Shown: piece by piece, positions 1 to 8,088 of the stretch
Layout of the letters: each line of letters begins with the position of its first letter
How positions within the stretch are numbered: position 1 is the stretch's first letter
Source of the DNA: Nocardioides humi
GTDB taxonomy: Bacteria; Actinomycetota; Actinomycetes; Propionibacteriales; Nocardioidaceae
Reading direction: 5' to 3'
DNA: 64,000 nt
NCBI RefSeq assembly: GCF_006494775.1
Contig: NZ_CP041146.1
Span: forward strand, 2,914,001 to 2,978,000
Notes under the pieces: generated by a model
What the model saw: only the letters and a program-made list of their open reading frames with translations
The model's database searches: none
What the model was told of the DNA's origin: nothing
Program-made: the position numbers and the translations under genes

Positions 1-1113
1 GAACTCGTCGAGGCCGGGCGCGAGGCGCGGGTCGCGGTTGGCGGCGAGCAGCGAGACGCCGACGGCGTCGCCCTCCTTGATCTGCACGCCGCCGACGACG
101 ACGTCCTGCTTGGCGAAGCGCAGGAAGGCGAGCTGGACGACGCACAGGTGGCGCAGCAGCTCCTCGACCACCCGGTTGACCTGCTCGGCGTCGTCGGAGC
201 GGAGCATCTCGCCGGCCTTCGGGGTGGTGGCGATCAGGTAGGCGCCCAGGGCCAGCATCGACGCGGAGGTCTCGTAGCCGCCGAGGAAGACGCCGTCGGC
301 GATGCCGCCGAGGGTGACGTCGTCGAGCTCGTCGCCGTGCTCCTTCAGCAGGGCGCCGATCAGGCCGTCGCCGGGGTTCGCGCGCTGCTCGCGGACCGCG
401 TTGATGAGGAACTCGCGGGTGTGGGCCGCGGCGCCGAACACGCCGGTGCCTCCCTCGGTGAGGTCGAAGCGCGCCACGCCGAGCTCGAGGAACCGGGCAC
501 GGTCGGCGACCGGCAGGCCGAGCAGGTCGCAGATCACGTCGAACGGTACGGCGAAGGCGAACTCCTCCACCATGTCGACCGGGCGCCCGTCCCGGCCGGC
601 CTCCTCCATCGCGTCCAGCCGCTGCTTGACGATCGCCTCGATGCCGGGCTGCAGCCGGGCGAGCCGGCGCATCGTGAACTCGGGCGTGAGATACCGGCGC
701 AGCGCCGTGTGCAGCGGCGGGTCGGTCATGCCGAGGCCGCCGATCTGCTCCTCGTCGGAGCGGCCCTCCTGCGACACGAACTGGCCGAGGTCGTTGGACC
801 ACACCTCGGCCCCGCCGGCGAGCACCTCGCGCGCCTCGTCGTACCCGCTGACCAGCCAGACGCCCTTGCCGAACAGCTCGGCGAGCTTCTTCACCGGCTC
901 CTCGGCGCGGACCTGCGCCATCTCCGGCAGCGGGTCCAGCCCGGCGCGCTTGAGCGGCAGGGTCACCGAGTCGGGGAGGAAGCGGAGCTTGCGCAGATCG
1001 ATGCCGCCCCGCATGGTGCGGTTGAGCAGCCAGATGCCGATCCGCTGCTTGGCGGGGCCGAGCACGGGGTCGAGCACCGGCCGGAGCATCGAGCCGAGGA
1101 GGGGGACGCGCAT
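1..1113 (-). CDS. Cytochrome P450, C-terminus beyond window edge
   Basis: Heme-thiolate monooxygenase. Reading leftward from the ATG at 1113 the frame stays open to base 1 (371 codons seen), so the gene is cut by the window. The family is shown by the I-helix oxygen-activation motif GGYETSAS (about residues 276-283) and the K-helix ExxR (EELLR, about residues 316-320). The heme-ligating Cys loop would lie to the left of base 1 and cannot be checked. There is no membrane anchor, so this is the soluble bacterial type that needs a ferredoxin and a reductase. The substrate cannot be inferred, and neighbouring genes to the right are not obviously connected. The 142 bases between it and the next gene hold both divergent promoters. 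Confidence 0.93.
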   Translation of the reverse strand, partial: MRVPLLGSMLRPVLDPVLGPAKQRIGIWLLNRTMRGGIDLRKLRFLPDSVTLPLKRAGLDPLPEMAQVRAEEPVKKLAELFGKGVWLVSGYDEAREVLAGGAEVWSNDLGQFVSQEGRSDEEQIGGLGMTDPPLHTALRRYLTPEFTMRRLARLQPGIEAIVKQRLDAMEEAGRDGRPVDMVEEFAFAVPFDVICDLLGLPVADRARFLELGVARFDLTEGGTGVFGAAAHTREFLINAVREQRANPGDGLIGALLKEHGDELDDVTLGGIADGVFLGGYETSASMLALGAYLIATTPKAGEMLRSDDAEQVNRVVEELLRHLCVVQLAFLRFAKQDVVVGGVQIKEGDAVGVSLLAANRDPRLAPGLDEF

Positions 1114-1255
1114 GAGCACATTCCATCAGACGAGAACCCTCGATGAATCCGGTGTGACCCGGATCGCGACCCTGAGGCGTCCCTGATCCGGCGGTCATCA
1201 GCCTGTCATCGCGAGGTCACCGATTCGGCACCGTCGGCCGGATAGCCTGATCGTC

Positions 1256-2026
1256 GTGCCTGACACCGCAGTGGACTGGGACTCCTACGACGCCGTCCTC
1301 TTCGACCTCGACGGCGTGGTCACCCCGACGGCCGAGGTGCACATGCACGCGTGGGCGGCGATGTTCACGGCCTTCCTGGACGCGCGCTCGGCGGCGGACG
1401 GCACGACGTACCCGCCGTACACCGAGCAGGACTACTTCGCCCACGTCGACGGCAAGCCGCGGTACGACGGCGTCCGCTCCTTCCTCGCCTCGCGCGGGAT
1501 CGTGCTGCCCGAGGGGACGCCGGACGACCCGCCGGCGGCGGAGACGGTGTGCGGCCTGGGCAACCGGAAGAACGAGGCGTTCAACCAGATCCTCGCCTCC
1601 GAGGGCGTGACACCCTACCCGGGCTCGGTGGCGCTGCTCCGGGAGCTGCTCCGCCGCGGCACGCCGATGGCGGTGGTGTCGTCGTCGCGCAACGCACCCG
1701 CGGTACTGGTGGCGGCCGGGCTGACCGACTACTTCGGGTTCGTGATGCACGGCGGGCTGGCGGCCGAGCTCGGCCTGCCCGGCAAGCCCGCGCCCGACAC
1801 GTTCAGCCACGCGGCGAGCGTGCTCGGCGCGTCCGACGCGCGGTCCGTCGTGCTCGAGGACGCCGTCAGCGGGGTGGCGGCCGGCCGGGCCGGGGCCTTC
1901 GGCCTGGTGATCGGCGTCGACCGCGGCGCGGGCGAGGACGCCCTGCGCGCGGCGGGAGCCGACCTCGTCGTACCGGATCTCGCGGACCTGTTGCCCGACG
2001 GCCGGTCAGGAGGAGAGAGCGCATGA
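1256..2026 (+). CDS. HAD-superfamily hydrolase, beta-phosphoglucomutase-like
   Basis: Haloacid dehalogenase-fold phosphotransferase of 256 residues. Motif I is FDLDGV with nucleophile Asp17 and acid/base Asp19, followed by a cap domain. Motif II Ser-Ser lies in AVVSSSRN, and the GKPAPDTF and VLEDAVSG loops supply the Lys and acidic residues of motifs III and IV. Beta-phosphoglucomutases convert beta-glucose 1-phosphate to glucose 6-phosphate. The start is GTG at 1256. Its stop overlaps the start of the GH65 phosphorylase gene (ATGA at 2023-2026). That pairing is the classic trehalose/maltose/kojibiose phosphorylase module, in which the GH65 enzyme makes the sugar phosphate used here. The phosphoglucomutase role is inferred from family and context. 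Confidence 0.88.
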   Translation: MPDTAVDWDSYDAVLFDLDGVVTPTAEVHMHAWAAMFTAFLDARSAADGTTYPPYTEQDYFAHVDGKPRYDGVRSFLASRGIVLPEGTPDDPPAAETVCGLGNRKNEAFNQILASEGVTPYPGSVALLRELLRRGTPMAVVSSSRNAPAVLVAAGLTDYFGFVMHGGLAAELGLPGKPAPDTFSHAASVLGASDARSVVLEDAVSGVAAGRAGAFGLVIGVDRGAGEDALRAAGADLVVPDLADLLPDGRSGGESA

Positions 2027-4544
2027 ACGCACCGCCGCCCGACGGCCCGTCCCACGTCGCCCCGCCGGTCGAGGATCCGCTGGACCGGACCCGGTTCCCG
2101 GTGGACGTGTGGCGGCTGGTGGAGACCCGGTTCGACAGCACGGACCTCGGCACGACCGAGTCGCTGTTCACGGTCGGCAACGGCTACCTCGGCCTGCGCG
2201 GCAACTACTCCGAGAGCCGCGACGCCCACCTCGACGGCACCTTCATCAACGGCTTCCACGAGACCTGGCCGATCTCCCACGCCGAGGAGGCCTACGGTTT
2301 CGCGCGGATCGGGCAGACGATCGTCAACGTCCCGGACCCCAAGGTGATCCGGCTGTACGTCGACGACGAGCCGCTGCAGATCTCGGCCGCGGACCTGCTG
2401 GAGTACGAGCGGGCGCTCGACTTCCGCACCGGCGTGCTCAGCCGCGAGCTGCTGTGGCGCACCCCCGGCGGCAAGCGGGTCCGGGTCCGCAGCACCCGGA
2501 TGGTGCCGCTGGAGCAGCGCCACCTCGCCATCCTCAGCTTCGAGGTCACCCTGCTCGACCAGAACGCCTCGCTGGCGATCTCCTCCCAGCTGGTCAACCG
2601 GCAGGACGAGCAGCGCGAGGTCGCCCCGCTCGACGCCAGCGGCGGCGGTACGGCGGACCCGCGCCGGGCGGAGGCGTTCGACCGCCGGGTGCTCGAGCCG
2701 CGGATCCACGGCGCCGACCCCGAGACCGGCCGGCTCAAGCTGGGCTACCGCACCGCGCAGAGCGGGATGACCCTGGGCGTGGTCGCCGATCACGTGCTGG
2801 AGACGGCGTCGCCGTACTCCATGGAGGTGCACGCGGAGGAGGACCTCGCCAAGGCGATCTACCGGATCGCGGCCGAGCCGGGGAAGCCGGTGCGGCTGAC
2901 CAAGCTGGTCTCCTTCCACACCGCCGACACGGTGCCGCCGCGGGAGCTGATCGACCGCTGCGAGCGGACCCTGGCCCGCACCCACGAGGAGGGCGTGGAG
3001 CACCAGTACGCCGCCCAGCGGGCCTGGCTGGACGCGTTCTGGGCGCGCGCCGACGTCGAGATCCCCGGCCAGCCGGCCCTCCAGCAGGCGGTCCGGTGGA
3101 ACCTCTTCTCGATCCTGCAGGCCTCCGCCCGTGCCGAGGGGCAGGGCATCGCGGCCAAGGGCGTGAGCGGGTCCGGGTACGGCGGCCACTACTTCTGGGA
3201 CACCGAGATCTACGTGATGCCGTTCCTCACGTACACGATGCCGTGGGCGGCCCGGAACGCCCTGCGGTTCCGCTACAACCTCCTCGACAGTGCCCGCGCG
3301 CGGGCACGGGAGCTGTCCCAGAAGGGCGCGCTCTTCCCGTGGCGCACCATCAGCGGGCAGGAGGCGTCCGCCTACTACGCCGCCGGCACCGCGCAGTACC
3401 ACATCGACGCCGACGTGGCGTACGCGCTGAGCCAGTACATCGGCGCCACCGGCGACGACGAGTTCCTCGCCCGCGAGGCGGTCGACATCTTCGTCGAGAC
3501 CGCGCGGATGTGGGCCGACCTCGGGTTCTGGCGCGACGAGACCCGCCGCACCTTCCACATCCACGGCGTCACCGGGCCCGACGAGTACACCACCGTCGTC
3601 AACGACAACCTGTACACGAACGTGCTCGCGCGCTTCAACCTGCGCCGCGCCGCCCGCGCGGTCTGGGAGCTGCAACGCGACGACCCGCCGGCGTACGACG
3701 CGCTGGTCCGTCGTACCGGACTCACGGCGGAGGAGCCCGAGGAGTGGGCCGAGTGCGCCGAGGGATGTACATCCCGTTCGACTCCTTCCTCGGCATCCAC
3801 CCGCAGGACCGGCACTTCCTCGAGCGCGAGATGTGGGACCTGGAGAACACGCCCCTCGACAAGCGGCCGCTGCTGCTGCACTACCACCCGCTGGTGATCT
3901 ACCGGTTCCAGGTGCTCAAGCAGGCCGACGTCGTGCTCGCGCTCTACCTGCAGGGCGAGGAGTTCACCTTCGAGCAGAAGCAGGCCGACTTCGAGTACTA
4001 CGACCCGATCACCACCGGCGACTCCACCCTCTCCGCCGTCGTCCAGTCGATCGTCGCCGCCGAGGTCGGCTACCACGAGCTGGCCCTGCGGTACTTCCAC
4101 TCCGCGCTCTTCGTCGACCTCGACGACCGCCACAACAACACCGCCGACGGCGTCCACGTCGCCTCCACCGGCGGCGTGTGGAGCGCCCTCGTCGGCGGCT
4201 TCGGCGGCTTCCGCGACGTCGGCTCCGGCGCCGGCGACCAGCAGTGGCAGCTCGACCCGCGCCTTCCCGACGAGTGGTCCTCCCTGGTCTTCCGGGTGAC
4301 GCTGCACGGCACCCGGGTCCGGGTCACCGTCCGCGCGGCCGAGCTCGAGCTGTACGTCGAGGAGGGGCCCGGCCCCGCCACGTTCTCCGTACGCGGCGAG
4401 CTGGTCAAGGTCTCCGCCGGCGACCCCGTGGTCGTCCCGCTCGAGCACCAGGGGCCCCGGCTGGCCGGCGAGCCGCCGTACCCCGCCGGGATCCAGCGCG
4501 CCGACGGCACGGTGATCTCGGCGATCGTGCCGAGCGGGGACTGA
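2023..4544 (+). CDS. Glycoside hydrolase family 65 disaccharide phosphorylase, frameshifted
   Basis: Inverting phosphorylase of the trehalose/maltose/kojibiose type, which splits a glucose disaccharide with phosphate into beta-glucose 1-phosphate and glucose. The first reading frame carries the N-terminal sandwich domain (VGNGYLGLRGN) and most of the (alpha/alpha)6 barrel. The general acid is Glu521 in HGVTGPDEY. At about 3763-3765 the frame breaks after AECAEG, and the protein continues in the next frame with MYIPFDSFLGIHPQD to the stop at 4544. One added base in the GGG run at 3762-3764 would restore an intact protein of about 840 residues. A Shine-Dalgarno (AGGAGGAG) precedes the ATG. The gene is coupled to the upstream HAD gene. 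The substrate among alpha-linked disaccharides is not resolved. A sequencing error is likelier than a true pseudogene. Confidence 0.9.
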
Positions 4545-4551
4545 GGCTGTC

Positions 4552-4640
4552 GGAATCGCCGCTGAAGCGGTGAAACTGGCACTTCTTGCCCGTTGCAACG
4601 GTCAAGAAGCGAGGGAATCGCCACTGAAGCGGTGATTCCC
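4552..4640. repeat. Paired 22-bp direct repeats around a 28-bp palindrome, between convergent genes
   Basis: Two 22-base copies (4552-4573 and 4614-4635) differ at one base. The first contains the hairpin CCGCT-GA-AGCGG. In the second, outer bases extend the stem to GGGAATC...GATTCCC (4613-4640). Between them lies a near-perfect palindrome at 4582-4609 (CTTCTTG...CAAGAAG). The block sits between the stops of the GH65 gene and the response regulator, so it can serve as a bidirectional terminator. The repeat organisation is more elaborate than a terminator requires. Confidence 0.7.
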
Positions 4641-4646
4641 TCGCCC

Positions 4647-5333
4647 TCACCCCACCCCCGGCGGGCGCCAGTCCACCCGGTTGGCGAGCCCGACGGCGGC
4701 GATCTGGGAGGACACGGCGAGCTTGGCGAGGATCGCCTTGACCTGGGTACGGACGGTGGCGTCGGAGACGACGAAGTGGGCGGCGACCTCGCGGACCGTC
4801 TCGCCGAGCATCAACCGGCCGAGTACCTCGCCCTCACGGGGGCTGAGTCGCTCCAGCCGCTCGCGGATCTCGGCCTGCTCACGGCTCTGCTGACGGGCCA
4901 GGCCGATCAGGGTCTCCCGCTCGCCCGCGTCGAGGACGGGGAGCCCCTGGTCGATGCGCCGGATCGTCGCCAGGATCTCGTTGAGCGACCCGGACTTGGG
5001 GAGGACCCGGCGGGCGCCGAGGGCGAGGCACTCGCCCCACCTGGCCCGGTCGGTGGCGGCGGTGACGACGATGACCTGGGCGCCGGCCTCGACCAGGGAG
5101 GGGATCAGCCGTCGGCCGTCGCCGAGGGCGCCGAGGTCGAGGTCGAGGAGCACCAGGCCGGGCCGCAGCCGCAGCACCCGGCTCAGCAGGGCCTGGGTCG
5201 AGGTGAAGGCGGTCGGTGAGACGCTCAGCGCGTCGTGACCCTCCAGGTCCAGCGCGAGCTCGAGGGACTCGGAGAAGAGGACGTGGTCCTCCACCAGGAC
5301 GATCCGCGTGCGACCGCGCGCAGCCCTGTTCAT
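4647..5333 (-). CDS. NarL/LuxR-family response regulator
   Basis: DNA-binding response regulator of 228 residues. The receiver domain spans about residues 9-130, with acidic pocket Glu15-Asp16, likely phospho-acceptor Asp64 (LLDLDLG) and the conserved Lys in VLPKSGS. The C-terminal LuxR-type helix-turn-helix (about 165-225) contains LSPREGEVLGRLMLGETVREVA. It lies 42 bases downstream of the histidine kinase on the same strand and is its evident partner. The regulon is unknown. Its 3' end faces the GH65 gene across the repeat block at 4552-4640. Confidence 0.93.
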   Translation of the reverse strand: MNRAARGRTRIVLVEDHVLFSESLELALDLEGHDALSVSPTAFTSTQALLSRVLRLRPGLVLLDLDLGALGDGRRLIPSLVEAGAQVIVVTAATDRARWGECLALGARRVLPKSGSLNEILATIRRIDQGLPVLDAGERETLIGLARQQSREQAEIRERLERLSPREGEVLGRLMLGETVREVAAHFVVSDATVRTQVKAILAKLAVSSQIAAVGLANRVDWRPPGVG

Positions 5334-5375
5334 CGGCGCCCCCGCGGGCCGGCAGAACCCTTGCTCACGCGTCGA

Positions 5376-6620
5376 TTATGAACCGGCGTTCCGGTTCCCG
5401 CCCGGCGAACGCGGAACGTCGGCCGGCAGCTCGACGGTGAAGGTGGAGCCCTCGCCGGGCGCGGACTCGACCCGGACCGAGCCACCGTGCAGGGCGACGA
5501 TCCGCTCCACGATGGCGAGGCCGAGCCCGGCACCCGCCCGGCGTCGTACGGCACCGGCGCGCGAGCGGAAGAACTCCTCGAAGACCCGTGCGCGATCGGC
5601 GGCGTCGATGCCGATCCCGGTGTCGGCCACCTCGAGCACGACGCCGGAGGAGGCCGCGGGCCGCACGCTCACCCGGACCCGGCCGCCGGGGTCGCTGTAC
5701 TTGACCGCGTTCGAGAGCAGGTTGGACACCATTCGGTCGAGGTCCTCCGGGTCGCCCGCCACGACCGGCGAGCCGCGGACCTCCAACGACACCGAGACGT
5801 CCCGGAGCCGGGCCGCGGCGGCGTGGAAGCCGATGACGTCGCGGGCGACGGCGCCCAGATCGGTCGGCACCACCCGCAGGGCGACGCCCGGCCGGCCGAG
5901 CTTGGCGAGAGCCGCCATGTCGTCGACGACCGAGGTGATCCGGTCGGCGCCGCCGTCGACCGCGTCCAACGCCGCCCGGGTCGCGTCGTCCGGAGCGGTA
6001 CGGCGGCGCAGCACCTCGACCGTGTTGGCGATCGCCGCGGCGGTGCCCCGCAGCTCGTGGGACAGCACGTCGATGATCGTGCGCCGGTACTCCGCGACCG
6101 CGTGCTCGCGCTCGACCCGCTCCTCGAGGTCGCCCCGCTCCAGAGCGGTGACGAGGGCGCGCTCGGCGAGCCGGACGTACATCTGCAGGGTCTCCCGCTG
6201 CGCGACGTCGGGGCGCCGGCCGTTGCGCGGCAGGTCGACGGACAGCAGCCCGCGCAGCTGCCCGTCGTCGTCGCGCAGCAGTCCGCACAGGAGATCGTCG
6301 GGATCCCAGGCGTCGGGGCCGTCGAGCGCGACGATGTCCGGCACCCACTCGTGTCCCGCGAGGTGACCGCCCGCCCGCTCGGCGGGCAGGAACCGCAGGT
6401 CGCCCCACACCTCCGCAGGCGCCAGCTCCCGCTCGACCAGCTCCACGGGCGCGCGCAGGTCGAGCAGCCGGGCGATCGCATCGTCGTCGCCCACGACCGC
6501 GACCGTGTGCAGCACCCCGTCGGTCACCAGGCTCACCGCGGCCAGGTCGAAGCCCACGAACTCCTGGACGCCCTCGGCGAGCAGCTGCAGGGTCCGCGCC
6601 AGCGCCTTGTCCACGTCCAC
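5376..6620 (-). CDS. Soluble sensor histidine kinase with N-terminal GAF-like domain
   Basis: Histidine kinase of 414 residues without membrane segments, so it senses a cytoplasmic signal. Residues about 1-160 look like a GAF sensor domain, a linker coiled coil follows, and the HisKA helix carries phospho-acceptor His188 in DVLSHELRG. The HATPase domain shows the N box (NLLSNAVKYS), G1 (ADTGIGI) and G2 (GAGLGLAI) motifs. The gene is transcribed just ahead of the NarL-type regulator. A HisKA kinase paired with a LuxR-output regulator is less usual than the HisKA_3 pairing seen at 27327-29119. A nested inverted repeat overlaps its start region. Confidence 0.92.
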   Translation of the reverse strand: MDVDKALARTLQLLAEGVQEFVGFDLAAVSLVTDGVLHTVAVVGDDDAIARLLDLRAPVELVERELAPAEVWGDLRFLPAERAGGHLAGHEWVPDIVALDGPDAWDPDDLLCGLLRDDDGQLRGLLSVDLPRNGRRPDVAQRETLQMYVRLAERALVTALERGDLEERVEREHAVAEYRRTIIDVLSHELRGTAAAIANTVEVLRRRTAPDDATRAALDAVDGGADRITSVVDDMAALAKLGRPGVALRVVPTDLGAVARDVIGFHAAAARLRDVSVSLEVRGSPVVAGDPEDLDRMVSNLLSNAVKYSDPGGRVRVSVRPAASSGVVLEVADTGIGIDAADRARVFEEFFRSRAGAVRRRAGAGLGLAIVERIVALHGGSVRVESAPGEGSTFTVELPADVPRSPGGNRNAGS

Positions 6621-6670
6621 GGCGTACCCCTTGTCCCGATGGTCGCAACCATCCTGGCAGCGGTACGCCG
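6620..6670. promoter_or_regulatory. Nested inverted repeats upstream of the histidine kinase gene
   Basis: The outer arms are GGCGTACC (6621-6628) and GGTACGCC (6662-6669). Inside is GATGGT-CGCA-ACCATC (6638-6653). The element lies in the 78-base gap between the kinase start and the stop of the pseudokinase gene, so it may be an operator for the kinase operon or a terminator for the gene to its right. No T-run is present. Confidence 0.4.
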
Positions 6671-6698
6671 GCGTGGTGGGCCTTCCGGCCGAGTTTCG

Positions 6699-7646
6699 TC
6701 AGACGCTGAACAGCGTGGGCGCCAGCCAGTCAGCGGCCCAGGACACCGGCGCCTGCCGCTCGCCCACCTCCCGGAGCTCCCGGACGGCCAGCTCCAGCAG
6801 GAGCAGGCGGGCCACGCACTCGCGGTCCTCGGGGCGGACCGGCCACTCCGTCAGCAGCTCCGCCGCCTCCCGCACCAGGACCGCGCCCACCCCGGCGGAC
6901 CGGCCGCGGAGCCGCAGCTGCGCGAGCCGGAAGTGGAGGGTGTCGAAGCCGAGCGGGCGGTTCACCGCGAACCGCTCCCAGCCCCACGCCAGCACCCGGC
7001 CGCCGCCGGCGGCAGCCGCGGCGATGGTCGTCGGCGACCAGTTGCCGTGCCAGGCGCCGCGGGGCAGTGCGTCGAGGTCGTGCCGCTCGGCGAGGAGCTC
7101 AAAGGTGGCCGCCAGGCGCTCGGTCACCGACGAGGGCTCCAGCCGCGCGAGGGCCGTGCGCAGCTCCGCCGCGTAGGAGCGGTCGAGGTCGGCGGGGGTG
7201 ACCAGCCGGGCCACCGCGAGCTCGGCCGCCCGGCGCTCCTCGCGGGTCGGCGGACGGCTCGCGTACGGCGGCGGGCCGGCCTCCTCCACCAGCAGCGGCC
7301 CTCCGTGCCAGGTGGTGAGCGCGACCAGGCGGGGCGCGACCAGCGGGGAGCCCAGCTCCGCGACCTCCCCGACCGCGGCCAGGACCGCCGCCTCGGCGAG
7401 GAGCAGTTGCGCGCTCACCGGGTCGAGCGCCCACCGGGCGACGGCGACCACGGCGCCGCTGCCGTCGTACGCGTGGAAGACGGGTCCGTCGGCCGGCGGC
7501 GCCGCGGAGCCGAGCACCAGCCGGACCGGCCGGCCGAGCGCGTCCCCGATCAGCGCCGCCAGCTCGTCCATGACGCCGACGGCGTCGTCCGCGGTGAGCC
7601 CGGGGCCGGACTCGGGATCGACGAACCCGGCGGTGGTGCGTGTCAT
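6699..7646 (-). CDS. Aminoglycoside-phosphotransferase-fold protein, catalytically degenerate
   Basis: Protein of 315 residues in the APH/choline-kinase fold group. The start is ATG at 7646, with an AGGAAGG ribosome site just before it. The catalytic-loop equivalent is HGNWSPTTI at residues 200-208, where active relatives have HGDWxPWN, so the catalytic Asp is Asn202. The metal-binding Asp segment, usually xWDWERF in this family, reads AWGWERF (220-226), with Gly222 where the Asp is expected. Both key acids are therefore missing, which suggests a pseudokinase with a binding or structural role. Neighbours do not reveal the partner. A 442-base gap separates it from the divergent LPATG protein gene. 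The fold assignment is fairly secure; the lack of activity is inference. Confidence 0.75.
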   Translation of the reverse strand: MTRTTAGFVDPESGPGLTADDAVGVMDELAALIGDALGRPVRLVLGSAAPPADGPVFHAYDGSGAVVAVARWALDPVSAQLLLAEAAVLAAVGEVAELGSPLVAPRLVALTTWHGGPLLVEEAGPPPYASRPPTREERRAAELAVARLVTPADLDRSYAAELRTALARLEPSSVTERLAATFELLAERHDLDALPRGAWHGNWSPTTIAAAAAGGGRVLAWGWERFAVNRPLGFDTLHFRLAQLRLRGRSAGVGAVLVREAAELLTEWPVRPEDRECVARLLLLELAVRELREVGERQAPVSWAADWLAPTLFSV

Positions 7647-8088
7647 CGGCCTGGCCTTCCTGCTCGCCTGCGGGCACGGGTGTGGTGCGGGACTGCCAGC
7701 GTCCTCGATCCGGCGGCTCGGCGGACCGGCGATGCGCCGTTCTCCCCAGATTTCGGGATGCCGCGTCCGCGGCCGATCCGGCTCCACGGCGGGCGCCGGC
7801 AGCGGTCTCACCAACGTGGGGGATAGCCGATGACCAGGACTCTCGTCGGCACATGAGCGTCCTAGGCTCGTAGTGCCTCGGGTGGCGCGACATCCTCGCT
7901 CGGAGACGGGCGGGGTCGGGGGACCCGCGAGCCGATCTGTCTGATCGCTTCGCGGAGGTGTCGCGCCCCTCGGGCCTATCCCGGATCCACCGACGAGACG
8001 GCTCCAGCCGTGTCGCCGAGCTCTGTGTCGTGACCGTCCCTCGCCGGCCGCACCGCACGATCCGTCCCGAGCCAGTGAGGAACGAAGA
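7647..8088. other. Long intergenic region between divergent genes
   Basis: The 442 bases have no convincing coding frame on either strand. They must contain the promoters of the leftward pseudokinase gene and the rightward LPATG surface-protein gene. The right half holds a strongly structured segment (7884-7967, listed separately). The left half (7660-7860) shows nothing recognisable. A purine-rich AGGAACGAAGA precedes the ATG at 8089 and can act as its ribosome site. Confidence 0.7.
7884..7967 (+). ncRNA. Candidate structured 5' leader of the LPATG protein gene
   Basis: A 9-bp perfect closing stem pairs GGCGCGACA (7884-7892) with TGTCGCGCC (7959-7967). It encloses two further stem-loops: GCTCG/CGAGC (7898-7902 with 7928-7932), which contains GGGTC-GGGG-GACCC at 7913-7926, and a short GATC/GATC hairpin at 7934-7946. 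A closed multibranch junction 121 bases ahead of a start codon is the shape of a cis-regulatory RNA. High G+C makes chance stems common and no known class fits, so this is a candidate only. The plus strand is assumed from the downstream gene. Confidence 0.3.

Noticed and set aside
148..1146. Long plus-strand open frame of 332 codons opposite the P450 gene
   Set aside because: It is the antisense of the cytochrome P450 reading frame; the minus frame has clear P450 motifs, and long antisense frames are expected at this G+C content.
3763..3765. Programmed frameshifting in the GH65 and other broken genes
   Set aside because: No slippery heptamer with downstream structure, and eight unrelated genes show the same one-base loss at C/G runs; sequence error is the simpler explanation.
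5487..7826. 779-codon plus-strand frame
   Set aside because: It is antisense to the histidine kinase and pseudokinase genes; its product is low-complexity Arg/Gly/Ala-rich without any family motif.
7905..7935. c-di-AMP riboswitch, because of GGGGGACCC
   Set aside because: The other conserved parts of the ydaO class (for example the GGGGUGAA-type segment) are not present in the expected order.
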